Source: Sebastes aleutianus (lineage: Eukaryota > Chordata > Actinopteri > Perciformes > Sebastidae). From it: 64,000 nucleotides of DNA. The notes under the pieces were generated by a model that worked only from the letters and a program-made list of their open reading frames with translations, made no database searches and was not told the origin of the DNA. Below are positions 35,110 through 40,293 of the stretch, in pieces. The stretch's first letter is position 1. Each line of letters begins with the position of its first letter. The translations under genes were made by a program, and so were the position numbers. The stretch lies in the NCBI GenBank assembly GCA_916700875.1, contig CAKAKS010000067.1, positions 6,328,909 through 6,392,908 of the forward strand. Direction: 5' to 3'.

Positions 35110-36974
35110 CATGCATGAGATCAAACTAAGAAATGGAAAATGATACTTACAATGCTTTAGCTCCAATACTAAGGGACTGAGAGACAGGTGAAGTCCATTC
35201 ACCCGGCAGTTGAATTCTGGGATTTGAAACTACCAAACGAAGGGTCTCCCTAGTTCCTTATTCAGAGCGAAGCAGATGCTGAGGAGGCAGGAGGCGCAGG
35301 TGTGAGCAGGTAAACCCAAACACGGGATCCAAAGTCATCCAACATGAAGCAGGTCCAACCTCAGCTGCCGACAAATATAGCCTGGTGCTTTCCCACCAGC
35401 TCTGCTGCACTGGGCCAAATAAATCAGTCAGAGCAAAGAAGAAAGAGAAGAAGGGAGAGAGGGAGAGAGGGAGTGGGGTATGCAGGAGAGGGGGTGAAGG
35501 AGAGAGACAGGAATGAAGCTGAGAAAAAAATACACAAGAGGTGTGCTAGAACAGACTCCAACAATAAGTGATTTCCTCAAACTATTCCAAAAGTCAAAAC
35601 TGTTGCTGTTAAAATGTCCATGCTTGTTAACCAGGTTTGGGACGCTGGTCTGATAGTTTATACTGACGGTGAGAGGCGACACAACACTGCTTCCAAGGGG
35701 TTTGGGGAGTGCGGGGCCAAAATCGGCGTGGTAACCTCATCCCACAGCAACCATGTATGGGCTGAAGAGAGCGGCCTCGATAGACGGGCATCTGCCATAA
35801 ATAGCCAGGAAGCGTCAGGCTCCCAGCACAGGGGGATCGAATCAGCTGTTAAACTACAATCCAGCAGCACAGTGTGGTCCAAGCTCTGCAGGAACTCCTG
35901 CACTACAACACTGGGGTCTTTACAGCACAGAGCTGCAATAAACGTCTACACATTGGCATTATACAGTATGTGTTTTATTTACATTTGTATTAATTTCAGC
36001 CAGACAACTAATTATGTATCCAACTGTAGGATGGATTTACATTTCTGGTTCATCAGTTTTACAAACGTAAAACGTATTGCACGGCTTTAAAGGCCACAAC
36101 CGACAAAATCTAATGAGTTGAGCTTTATCTCTACTTAGGATTTAATGCTTTATGATCACGATCCTTGCCAAAGTACTCACTACAAGACAGCTGTGAGATG
36201 CACAAAAGAGAATCTCTTCTGTGCTGGTGTAAATATTTATGAAAAAACTATTGTTCATCTTCAAAAATGGAAACGTGAGCTGAGCAAGCAAACTTTTTTT
36301 TTTTTAATTTTATTTCGCAATGTGTCTTATAAAAAGACAAAAAAATAAATACATTGAAAAAGTAGGCAATAAAGTCAACAAAAATCTTGTTGACATAACA
36401 TTTCATTTTAAAGAAATTGGCAGCATGTTGGAATTTAAACGTTATTTTATCAATTAGTTTGGAACGGTACAACGCTAAGGGAATTATAGCCAGTGTAAAA
36501 ATGGACTGTTTATAGAGTAACAATAATTTTCACATGGGTGCATACTATACAGTATATGTGTCTAAAAGTGACCAGATGTATGCTATATATAAATGGACTA
36601 GAATGAACAGGTGAAGGTGTTCTCTGCCTTCACATCCTCTGATCTGGTTTTTGGTATTGTACTATTATAGTTTGGCTCCATCTTGTGGACATAAGAAATA
36701 CATAACAGTGTATGCAATCCTTTGGGTCTCTACTACAGGTGTTTACAACAAACACATTTAAGTATAAGAAGTAAACTACTCCTTTTAGTTTAATCGTCTT
36801 CCCGAGTACCGGGGTGTTCGTGGTACAGTCGAGAATGCAGTCTGTGTGCAAGGAGGACAACTGTCACTGTGCCAATAATGGAGTTACTTATTCCCCAAGC
36901 AACAGAGGCGAGCGTGTTTGACAGTAGTACAAGTGTACAGTAATGACAGATATGTAGTTTACTTACAGCGGCAT
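294..36974 (-). CDS. svil: Supervillin, 5' (N-terminal) half; gene runs off the left edge
   Basis: Supervillin is a membrane-associated scaffold that binds F-actin and non-muscle myosin II and works at cell edges, podosomes, costameres and the cleavage furrow (family knowledge). The exon at 20048-20196 encodes the diagnostic start region RIARRLEG, and the exon at 17938-18778 encodes KAERIARYKAERRRQL, both hallmarks of the family. Further exons match in order: SVAQLR near 11.1 kb, SERFRTQPVTSAER near 10.5 kb, SVAAKR near 10.1 kb, SRNAAVDRRLRR near 9.7 kb and LSEKMALFNRL near 5.9 kb. I join 16 exons with matching phases: 36967-36974, 35151-35249, 22583-22646, 20475-20559, 20316-20367, 20048-20196, 17938-18778, 14724-14807, 11098-12423, 10452-10622, 10222-10259, 10053-10114, 9664-9800, 9279-9374, 5806-6097 and 294-1026. 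The family start corresponds to the ATG at 20323. The gelsolin repeats and headpiece are outside the window. Identity is very secure; the exons above 20.37 kb are less so. Confidence 0.93.
1027..5805 (-). other. SVIL intron with nested inverted-repeat element
   Basis: The intron runs from the AG|GTAAAA donor of the 5806 exon to the acceptor at 1027. Its left part is occupied by the inverted-repeat element at 1573-3492. The stretch near 5045-5290 resembles part of the sequence near 61590-61720 (shared text around 'gcctcaaatgtt' and the following 'cagctgtaaa' region), so it is a dispersed repeat. I see no coding exon or RNA gene in the remainder. Confidence 0.6.
1573..3492. mobile_element. About 1.9-kb DNA element with terminal inverted repeats (unclassified)
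   Basis: The left end reads CTGTGTTCACACTACGAGCG and the right end is its near-perfect reverse complement (GTCGCTGCTAGTGTGAACACAG, quoted here only in part as CTAGTGTGAACACAG). No transposase-like frame lies between, so it is non-autonomous. A second inverted pair nested inside (about 1838 and 2355, around the word GTGTCCACAG) suggests an insertion within the insertion. Target duplications are not clear. The superfamily is unassigned. Confidence 0.6.
5806..6097 (-). CDS. svil: SVIL coding exon (LSEKMALFNRL / TQPITQGEVEQ)
   Basis: The acceptor is CACTACCCAG|C and the exon ends GTG GAG CAG|GTAAAA in phase 0. It encodes the conserved SEKMALFNRL segment, a basic RQRRANTR patch and the motif TQPITQGEVEQ. 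All are recognisable in vertebrate supervillins. An alternative acceptor upstream (TTAG|ACC) would put the exon out of frame with the preceding one. The chosen acceptor completes a Ser codon in phase 2 and starts SIQASSQ, comparable to the human LQAS segment. Confidence 0.93.
6412..7055 (+). mobile_element. hAT-type miniature element, copy 1 (full length)
   Basis: The left end TAAGGCTGTCA and right end TGACAGCCCTA form terminal inverted repeats. The element is flanked by a perfect 8-bp duplication, attgtagc, at 6404-6411 and 7056-7063. An 8-bp duplication is the hallmark of hAT transposition. The interior shares long stretches with the copies at 15.5, 21.2, 25.3, 33.6 and 44.0 kb and has no transposase, so the small frames in it are spurious. 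Confidence 0.9.
7677..8098. mobile_element. TTAA-flanked miniature inverted-repeat element
   Basis: The ends are TTAAAGACAACCTATTATG and, inverted, CATAATAGGTCCTCTTTAA. The TTAA border points to a piggyBac- or Kolobok-like mobilising transposase (inference). The ends resemble a repeat abundant in fish genomes. No transposase is encoded. Confidence 0.75.
9279..9374 (-). CDS. svil: SVIL coding exon (RAPSPTV segment)
   Basis: The acceptor follows a strong pyrimidine tract (TTAAG|T) and the donor is ATCAG|GTACAG. Phase is 2 in and 2 out, over 96 bases. It encodes SDPATSSQPLS followed by RAPSPTVVSTRV. The human protein has a comparable RLPSPTVARS segment at the same place, between the TQP motif exon and the SEK-ALFN exon. 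Confidence 0.85.
9664..9800 (-). CDS. svil: SVIL coding exon (SRNAAVDRRLRR / TQPVTNKEV)
   Basis: The acceptor is TTCCAG|GAG in phase 0 and the donor is TCAAG|GTAGAT in phase 2. The exon encodes a basic, probably helical segment PRSRNAAVDRRLRRVQDRS followed by HTQPVTNKEVV. It closely matches supervillin (human RSRNTAVEQRLRRLQDRS then LTQPIT). This is the second of three TQP[IV]T motifs in the N-terminal half. Confidence 0.95.
10053..10114 (-). CDS. svil: SVIL coding exon (RAKMSVAAKRSLFR)
   Basis: The acceptor is TTATTAG|AT and the donor is TTCAGG|GTACTC. The 62 bases encode DEGKLDDRAKMSVAAKRSLFR after the split Asp codon. The SVAAKR-LFR segment is invariant in supervillins. It joins in phase 0 to the ELER start of the 9664-9800 exon. 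Confidence 0.93.
10222..10259 (-). CDS. svil: SVIL micro-exon (38 bases)
   Basis: TTTTCTGCAG|G precedes it and GAAG|GTACGTA follows it. The phase-2 start and phase-1 end fit both neighbours exactly, encoding RSRLSPSQLQDPE. It is too short for an ORF search to find, and it bridges the SERFRTQP exon and the SVAAKR exon. Confidence 0.85.
10452..10622 (-). CDS. svil: SVIL coding exon (RRPRRYIAPGDSR / FRTQPVTSAER)
   Basis: The exon ends GAT AG|GTACAG and encodes RRPRRYIAPGDSRMSERFR followed by TQPVTSAERLESDR, almost the same as the human protein. The start is less certain. CTCTAAAAG|T at 10623 is the acceptor that fits the phase of the upstream exon and avoids a stop, giving FETTKVDLSAMEVD at the beginning. 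Confidence 0.92.
10623..11097 (-). other. SVIL intron
   Basis: This is a short AT-rich intron, GTAGGT donor to AAAAG acceptor. I see no other feature in it. Confidence 0.7.
11098..12423 (-). CDS. svil: SVIL large Gln/Arg-rich coding exon
   Basis: The exon starts A ATC CGA (IRVRERLSRDE, matching human VKVREKLVKEE) after CTCAAG. It ends with VSVAQLRHSYLENANRKPE at a TT|GTAGGT donor, matching human VSVAQLR. Also recognisable is KIRIRSMSDIG (human KVRTRSLSDF). Between these ends lies a long insertion of Gln-, Arg- and Glu-rich low complexity (roughly 11400-11900, with many QQQ and HQ/QEP repeats) that is much less conserved. It is 1,326 bases long, phase 2 in and 2 out. The low-complexity part is probably disordered. 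Confidence 0.95.
12424..14723 (-). other. SVIL intron, no recognised content
   Basis: It is an AT-rich intron with a poly-A/T run near 14150-14200. I found no exon with usable borders and no clear transposon ends. Confidence 0.5.
14724..14807 (-). CDS. svil: SVIL 84-base coding exon (DWSLNTDSESDT..PSR)
   Basis: The acceptor is TCTTGTAG|C and the donor TTCAAG|GTACTG. The phase is 2 in and 2 out, so the exon can be skipped without a frameshift. It encodes LAALSKSDWSLNTDSESDT and ends CPSR before IRVRERL. Human supervillin has EWFLQKDSEGDT and WPSR before VKVREKL, so this is the orthologous exon. The acceptor 31 bases upstream (TTCAG|GG) would bring in a stop. Confidence 0.88.
15095..15265 (+). 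mobile_element. hAT-type miniature element, internal fragment
   Basis: The fragment shares 'taaagctagagtgaa', 'gaggaaaaactggcatgg' and 'aggggtcccttgacc' with the full copies, in the same order, but has no terminal repeats. It is a decayed partial copy next to copy 2. Confidence 0.75.
15463..16099 (+). mobile_element. hAT-type miniature element, copy 2 (full length)
   Basis: The ends are TAGGGGCTGTCA and TGACAGCCCTA. It is flanked by a perfect 8-bp duplication attatatt at 15455-15462 and 16100-16107. The interior is collinear with the copies at 6.4 and 21.2 kb. Confidence 0.9.
17938..18778 (-). CDS. svil: SVIL coding exon (KAERIARYKAERRRQL)
   Basis: The acceptor is TACCACAG|TG and the donor CAGGG|GTGAGT; the exon is 841 bases. 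It encodes VRRYSREE, then SSKAERIARYKAERRRQLSE with RYGILLDQEADIDF, the second hallmark block of supervillin. In mammals this N-terminal region contributes to myosin II and long-MLCK binding. Downstream is a Gln/His run (seven Q then four H, CAG/CAC repeats near 18120-18150) and RRASLPSTRYGISPGDL. The exon is more GC-rich than its surroundings, as expected for coding sequence. Confidence 0.96.
18779..20047 (-). other. SVIL intron, no recognised content
   Basis: It is flanked by the GTAAGC donor after CVM and the ACCACAG acceptor. A short TTA/CTG repeat run lies near 18885-18915. Nothing else is recognised. Confidence 0.55.
20048..20196 (-). CDS. svil: SVIL coding exon with the family N-terminus (RKDRIARRLEG)
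   Basis: The acceptor is TTGTCAG|G and the donor ATGG|GTAAGC. It encodes KDRIARRLEGMESDAP, then LVPGGLVANRMLEEDPPRY and TRASDP. It corresponds to the very start of mammalian supervillin (KERIARRLEG, LEED-PRY, RASDP). The first Arg codon is split with the preceding exon. Confidence 0.97.
20316..20367 (-). CDS. svil: SVIL exon with the canonical start codon (MNR)
   Basis: The exon ends ATG AAC AG|GTATCT. Joined to the next exon it reads MNRKDRIARR, equal in position to MKRKERIARR of mammals, so the ATG at 20323-20321 is the family start. The acceptor is TAGTTTCAG|AG. Upstream of that ATG the frame stays open through the exon (LKKYFEGAVTKDLG) and joins in phase to the 20475-20559 exon. Translation may therefore begin further upstream. 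Confidence 0.85.
20475..20559 (-). CDS. svil: SVIL upstream exon, N-terminal extension (SDFSLGDKTTLVK)
   Basis: The acceptor is TTTTCAG|AGT in phase 0 and the donor CCCAAGG|GTGTGT in phase 1. The 85 bases encode SDFSLGDKTTLVKSVSD and ARLLAVLPK, with a GC-rich third-codon-position pattern like real coding sequence. It joins in phase to the exon carrying the canonical start. I do not know this segment from mammalian supervillin, so it may be an isoform-specific or fish-specific N-terminus, or an open 5' UTR. Confidence 0.65.
20560..22582 (-). other. SVIL intron with hAT-type copy 3
   Basis: The element at 21187-21885 occupies a third of this intron. I see nothing else recognisable. Confidence 0.55.
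21187..21885 (+). mobile_element. hAT-type miniature element, copy 3 (full length)
   Basis: The ends are TAGGGCTGTCA and TGACAGTCCTA. The flanking 8-mers gttaagac and gttaaaac differ at one base, consistent with an aged target duplication. The interior is collinear with copies 1 and 2. Confidence 0.9.
22583..22646 (-). CDS. svil: SVIL upstream exon, N-terminal extension (VWIKSSHQALQLRLVANRDLK)
   Basis: A pure T-tract acceptor (TTTTTAG|A) and a strong donor CTTAAG|GTGAGT border 64 bases. Only the frame that fits the next exon is open across it, coding VWIKSSHQALQ then LRLVANRDLK; frame 0 ends in a stop. It is a good splice unit. Whether it is always coding depends on where translation starts. 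Confidence 0.6.
24741..25100 (-). CDS. svil: Candidate alternative first exon of SVIL (MSSHVAK)
   Basis: On the minus strand ACC ATG AGC AGC CAT GTG GCC AAG is followed by a consensus donor GTAAGG. The exon ends at 24741 and the ATG is at 24761 with an A at -3. The DNA just upstream (to about 25.1 kb) is locally GC- and CpG-richer than the intron around it, as a promoter or 5' UTR would be. Spliced to the 20475-20559 exon it stays in frame. Spliced to 22583-22646 it hits a stop, which would leave MNRKDR as the start. The upper border is a guess. Confidence 0.4.
25073..25095. repeat. (GT)n microsatellite
   Basis: It is a short pure GT run within a longer GT-rich stretch. Confidence 0.9.
25329..25725 (-). 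mobile_element. hAT-type miniature element, copy 4 (internally deleted, reverse)
   Basis: It starts TAGGGCTGTCAATTGATTAA, the reverse orientation of copies 1-3, and keeps the blocks around 'catgtctgtaaaggggagac' and 'ggtcaagggacccc'. The middle third is missing. The far end is degraded; 'tgacagcct' near 25718 may be the remnant terminus. Confidence 0.8.
25930..26185. mobile_element. Decayed dispersed fish repeat (fragment)
   Basis: The phrases 'ggagtgactcgcttttgg', 'cagcctcaagtggcc' and 'tttttcagcaccagaggttg' read like the end of a miniature element that is very common in percomorph genomes (from memory). The stretch at 59150-59340 looks like the opposite end of the same family. No target duplications are visible. 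Confidence 0.45.
29835..30273 (-). mobile_element. TTAA-type miniature element, reverse copy
   Basis: The right end 'aatgctacacactgctcctttaa' region is the reverse complement of the start of the element at 52865 (TTAAAGGTACACTGTGTAGC). Both share the 'gttgcagactgcaacc'-like and 'ccagagtttggtt' blocks. The left border is unclear. Confidence 0.7.
30569..30601. repeat. (AC)n microsatellite
   Basis: It is a pure AC run of about 16 units. Confidence 0.95.
30987..31427 (+). mobile_element. TTAA-flanked miniature element, related to 61336-61936
   Basis: It is bordered by TTAA at 30987-30990 and 31424-31427. The interior ('ccgtttggtcggagtttgcg', 'ctccggtctgtgaaatcttg') matches, inverted, the element at 61.3-61.9 kb. 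It has no coding capacity. Confidence 0.75.
31624..31683. repeat. (GA)n microsatellite, about 60 bp
   Basis: It is an almost uninterrupted GA run in the large SVIL intron. The open frames across it are artefacts. Confidence 0.97.
31835..32788. mobile_element. Decayed hAT-like repeat fragments
   Basis: The left part begins CAGTGGTGTAATGTAAC with the 'tttactctacactaca' text of a repeat common in fish. The right end reads CAGGTTGAGAATCACTGTTC, like the terminal repeat of Charlie-type hAT elements. I cannot tell whether this is one element or two neighbours. Confidence 0.45.
33631..33920 (+). mobile_element. hAT-type miniature element, copy 5 (internally deleted)
   Basis: It starts TAGGGCTGTTAAAGTTAACG and keeps the first about 140 and last about 150 bases of the family, with the middle missing. 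The 3' terminal repeat is lost ('ttttaatcaat' then unrelated sequence). Confidence 0.8.
35067..35108. repeat. (TA)n microsatellite
   Basis: It is a pure TA run of about 20 units, 40 bases from the donor of the 35151-35249 exon. Confidence 0.97.
35151..35249 (-). CDS. svil: SVIL upstream exon, N-terminal extension (ETLRLVVSN..)
   Basis: A strong donor GCATT|GTAAGTATC closes the exon at 35151. Two acceptors are possible: AACTAG|G at 35250 (99 bases, shown) and the better CTGTCTCTCAG|T at 35177 (26 bases). With the longer form the joined frame runs MPL-ETLRLVVSNPRIQLPG, then EWTSPVSQSLSIGAKAL, then VWIKSSH, all open and phase-consistent. With the short form, the ATG of the 36967 exon would lead to an early stop. 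The exon is likely real; its extent and coding status are uncertain. Confidence 0.5.
35250..36966 (-). other. SVIL intron 5' region, no recognised content
   Basis: It is AT-rich, with a poly-T run near 36295. The plus-strand open frame at 35614-36090 has no family resemblance and no splice or promoter context that I can support. Confidence 0.5.
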
Positions 36975-37034
36975 GACTTGGAGACTTGAGGCAGCTGTGA
37001 TGGAGGGGACAGCTGGAGATGAATGGTGGTGAGG
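36967..37034 (-). CDS. svil: SVIL 5'-most exon found, with candidate upstream start ATG
   Basis: The donor CCGCT|GTAAGT is consensus, and the acceptor CTGTTCTTCAG|ACC at 37036 is good if this is an internal exon. An ATG at 36974 (G at -3) begins MP and leaves CT for the next exon, giving MPLETLR. No in-frame stop precedes the ATG within the exon, so translation could begin still further upstream. Only the last eight bases are coding in my model. Confidence 0.45.
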
Positions 37035-37632
37035 TCTGAAGAACAGAGGCAGTGGTTCAGTTTCATGAGCTCTGAAGAACACCATAAATCCACAGTGAAC
37101 AAAAAGTGTGATATATTACTACATCATTAGTAAAGTTACATCATCAGATATGCGATGATATTATAACTAAAATAGCTTCACAGTTGTAAAGAGAAAAAAT
37201 CCAAATGTGTCCCAGTTTATTTCCTCTCGCAGTGTATGTGAATGACATAAGCTGAAGGAAGTGAACATGGACCCAGACGGTCTATATAACTACATTCAAT
37301 GGCAAACATACACAATTAACATGGTCGATATTTGACTTTGGGATTAAACTAAAAACACTAAAAACACCAACAGTTTGTGTGAAAGCTGTGACGTGGGTGA
37401 GGTTCCTGTAGTCATGGTGACTGCAGTATTAGCAGTTAGAAAAAAGCAGTACCACTAGCTACTACTAGCTGTATGCTAACACTAGCAGCATATTACTTTT
37501 TAGCAGAAGTTAACTGTTTAGTAATAGTTGACATTATTTCAGTGGAAAGTTGTGTCCTATTAGCTACTAAATATCCTGCTTTAACGTTTCCCGAGGAAGG
37601 AAGGCGGCCATGCAGGAGGATAACGTCACGAC

Positions 37633-37810
37633 AAAGTTAGCCACTAGCTAACATTAGCTAGTAGCTACCTTTAACTAGTGGCTAACTTCAATTAGTGGCT
37701 AACTTTAGCTAGTAGCTAACTTTACCAGCTACCACGTTAGCCACTAGCTAAAGTTAGCCACTAGCTAAAGTTAGCCACTAGCTAACTTTAGTTAGTGGCT
37801 AACTTTAGCC
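37633..37810. repeat. TAGC-rich hairpin-forming repeat block
   Basis: Units such as 'gttagccactagctaa' and their reverse complement 'ttagctagtggctaac' alternate many times, so the block is both tandem and inverted. Looser copies of the same words extend from about 37450 to 38028. A single strand could fold into long hairpins. Confidence 0.85.
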
Positions 37811-38028
37811 TCTTTTCTTTGGCAAATCGGAAGCTTCAATTTTCAAGTAAACCTGCTCTGGACTCTGGTTAGCAACAATGGTGAGAGCACCACAGAATAC
37901 TGTGTGAATGAGTCCAGACATCGTTGTCCTAGTTGGGGCTAGCTTTAGCTTTAGTGTTAGCTAACGTTACAGAGTAGCCTCACTAGTTAGCGTTAGCTAG
38001 GTGTAGCAGTTGTGCTAACTAGCTAGCT

Positions 38029-38064
38029 AACATTAAACGGTGAGTTAACTCACCGTTTAATGTT
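38029..38064. repeat. 36-bp perfect palindrome
   Basis: The half-site AACATTAAACGGTGAGTT is followed directly, with no spacer, by its exact reverse complement. The symmetry stops at the next base on each side. Confidence 0.97.
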
Positions 38065-38384
38065 TTAGAAACGTGTCACTATGCTGAATGAAAGACCCTG
38101 AACTGGTTTTCTGGAGTCTTTATTCATCAAGTCGAGCTGGTAGACTGGCAGCACTAACTTATAGCAGGATTTAGTCTAAAGTAGTGAACTAAGTGTTAGC
38201 TAGCTAAATGACACCTGATGCGGATGCATTGATTCAATGTTCAATACATGTATAGCTTCAAATGAGATTGATTTTAGGCTAGTGAGATTAACAATTAAAC
38301 TGGCTACTGTAGTTCATTTATGTGGCAACTTTTAATGTTATTCCTGTATAACCCCACCTCCCTGCTGTGTGAAGCACCTGACTA

Positions 38385-39506
38385 TAGGGGTGTAACGATG
38401 TTTTTACAACGACTCAGTACGATACGATTTCCATGGTTCTGATACGATTCAATGACGATATTTGGCTCATCTAGAGCAATACAATTCAATGATTTGAAAT
38501 CATTCAAACCAAAAATTCAATCAGTGTTACTGTGAAATAAATAGCTGATACTGGACAGTGCAGGTCAGGATTACTCAAAGTGTTTCTTGTAAGGGAATCA
38601 GGGATAAATTAATTATGGATATAAACAAGTAAACAACGGTTAATGGCAAATACATACAACTTTTATTAGAAAATAATAAAAAGTGCAACTGCAGGACCTG
38701 CTGTTTCAGTTCTCAAGATACAAGGCAGTGCAATATTTAACAAAACATATAATAAACCAACTTCTATTCCAAGTTAAATGAACAGTGGTTTAACCTGCTG
38801 CTTCTGTTCTCATTTTCAATATAAACGGTAGATCAATAATACAGAGATCAACCGCTGATAGTGATCAAACAGCTTGGGACACCTATCATTCCTATACAAA
38901 CGCTGGTTAAATAATGTGCAAATAGTAATCAAGTAGTCCACCCACGGTGTTCATTAGGGGTCTTTTCATAAATGAAAACATACTGAAAAACATTTTAAAA
39001 CTATGTTAGACTAACGTCAGTTGAGTTTCTGTTTTGTTTTTTACTTTACTCCCCTGATAATTTGCCTCGCGGACCGTCTGCTTTCTGGCTGGATACGTGA
39101 GGATGATGCTGCGTGCACATTGATGTCATGACGGGGAAAGGAAAGTCATTTTCTCTGAATGAAAAAACAACAGCGCACGGGGAAAGCGCCAGTAGGTGAA
39201 GCCGCCCTCGTCAAGTGGATTGATAGCGCCTGAAACATGCAGCCAGCTCATGCAGACCGCTGTCTGGAGAGTGAACCGGAGTAACGTTTAACATTTCTTT
39301 ACTAATAAAAGTGCTAAAAAACACTTTCATATAACGTTTGTCGTCCTTAAATACAAGGTGCAAATCCTTAGTATCAATACAATCGATTTTTGCGCATCAG
39401 ATCGATTTTATATCGATATACGTCTCCCATGAAGGACAACTTGCAGAGTACCTATAGATGTAGTTGGATCGTAGATCGATGTAGTAGATGAATCGTTACA
39501 CCCCTA
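38385..39506. mobile_element. hAT-type non-autonomous element, about 1.1 kb
   Basis: The left end TAGGGGTGTAACGATG and right end ATCGTTACACCCCTA are inverted repeats. The flanking 8-mers cctgacta and cctgccaa agree at six of eight bases, fitting an old hAT target duplication. 'Tacgatacgatt' and 'atcgatttta' repeats lie inside both ends. No transposase frame is present. Confidence 0.8.
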
Positions 39507-40293
39507 CCTGCCAACATGACTTAGAGCAAAGCATTGGGATGTTGGTGAAAAGAAAGCTCAACTATATAGGGATCAATAAAGTATCACATCAGAGGAACTA
39601 CTAATCAGACTTCTCACTCTCCCTTTAGAAAAAGATGGCACACAGAGGAACCTGAACAGCGTCTGGGGATGGATGCCATCCAAGCCTCAGAGAGCATGCT
39701 GAGAGGTTCTTCTTCTTCTTCTCTCCATTTATTGGCGGATCGCAAACAACTTTAAGGTGCATACCGCTACCTATGCTGGAAGGTTTTTACAAGGTTCAGC
39801 TCAAGTATTGTCTTTGCCAGCGCTTTGATCGTTCAAGTGGAGCTCAGTGTGACAGTCTGGTAGGGTAATTGGGCTGAAATTGCCAGCACACAAGTGTACA
39901 TGTGTTAAAACACACACATTGCTGTGCACATACGCCCCTTTTTATACTGCCTAATATTACTTTAAGAATAGAAGTAAACTCTTAACAGGGGTTTCATTTA
40001 AAATTAAATATTTTTTATATTATTTTTTGAAAAATATGAGGCCAATTATGACAGCATTCTTGCTAAACTTGCTGTTTACTGCTGTTTATGTTGGTCTTGC
40101 TTCCTTGTGTCCTTCCCAGACAATAATATGCATTTTAGAGAGAGGAAGTTGCATATTTCTAAAATATTTTACAAAGAACAACAAAAGTATTATTTTCCCC
40201 AGTGGATATGTAGACCTGACACAGTGAAATGAAAACACATCCTGTAGATGGCCCCTAGGAAATTGATCACAAACACAACTTTCATGCAAAGAG

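Larger units (their letters stand above)
22647..35150 (-). other. Large SVIL 5' intron, about 12.5 kb
   Basis: It contains an alternative first-exon candidate (24741-25100), hAT copies 4 and 5, TTAA-type elements at 29.8 and 31.0 kb, a decayed element near 25.93-26.18 kb and several microsatellites. The segments 22.7-24.7, 26.3-29.7 and 33.9-35.1 kb hold no exon or element that I recognise. Long plus-strand frames at 27.49-27.92 kb come from pyrimidine-rich low complexity. Confidence 0.55.
37035..40293. other. Gap between SVIL and JCAD, about 3.2 kb
   Basis: It holds the TAGC-rich block, a perfect palindrome, the hAT-type element at 38385-39506 and a short CTTCTTCTT-ATTGGCGG repeat fragment near 39705-39792. 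The SVIL promoter should lie here. A CpG- and CRE-like 'taacgtcacgac' stretch near 37600-37635 is the only candidate that I see. Confidence 0.5.
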
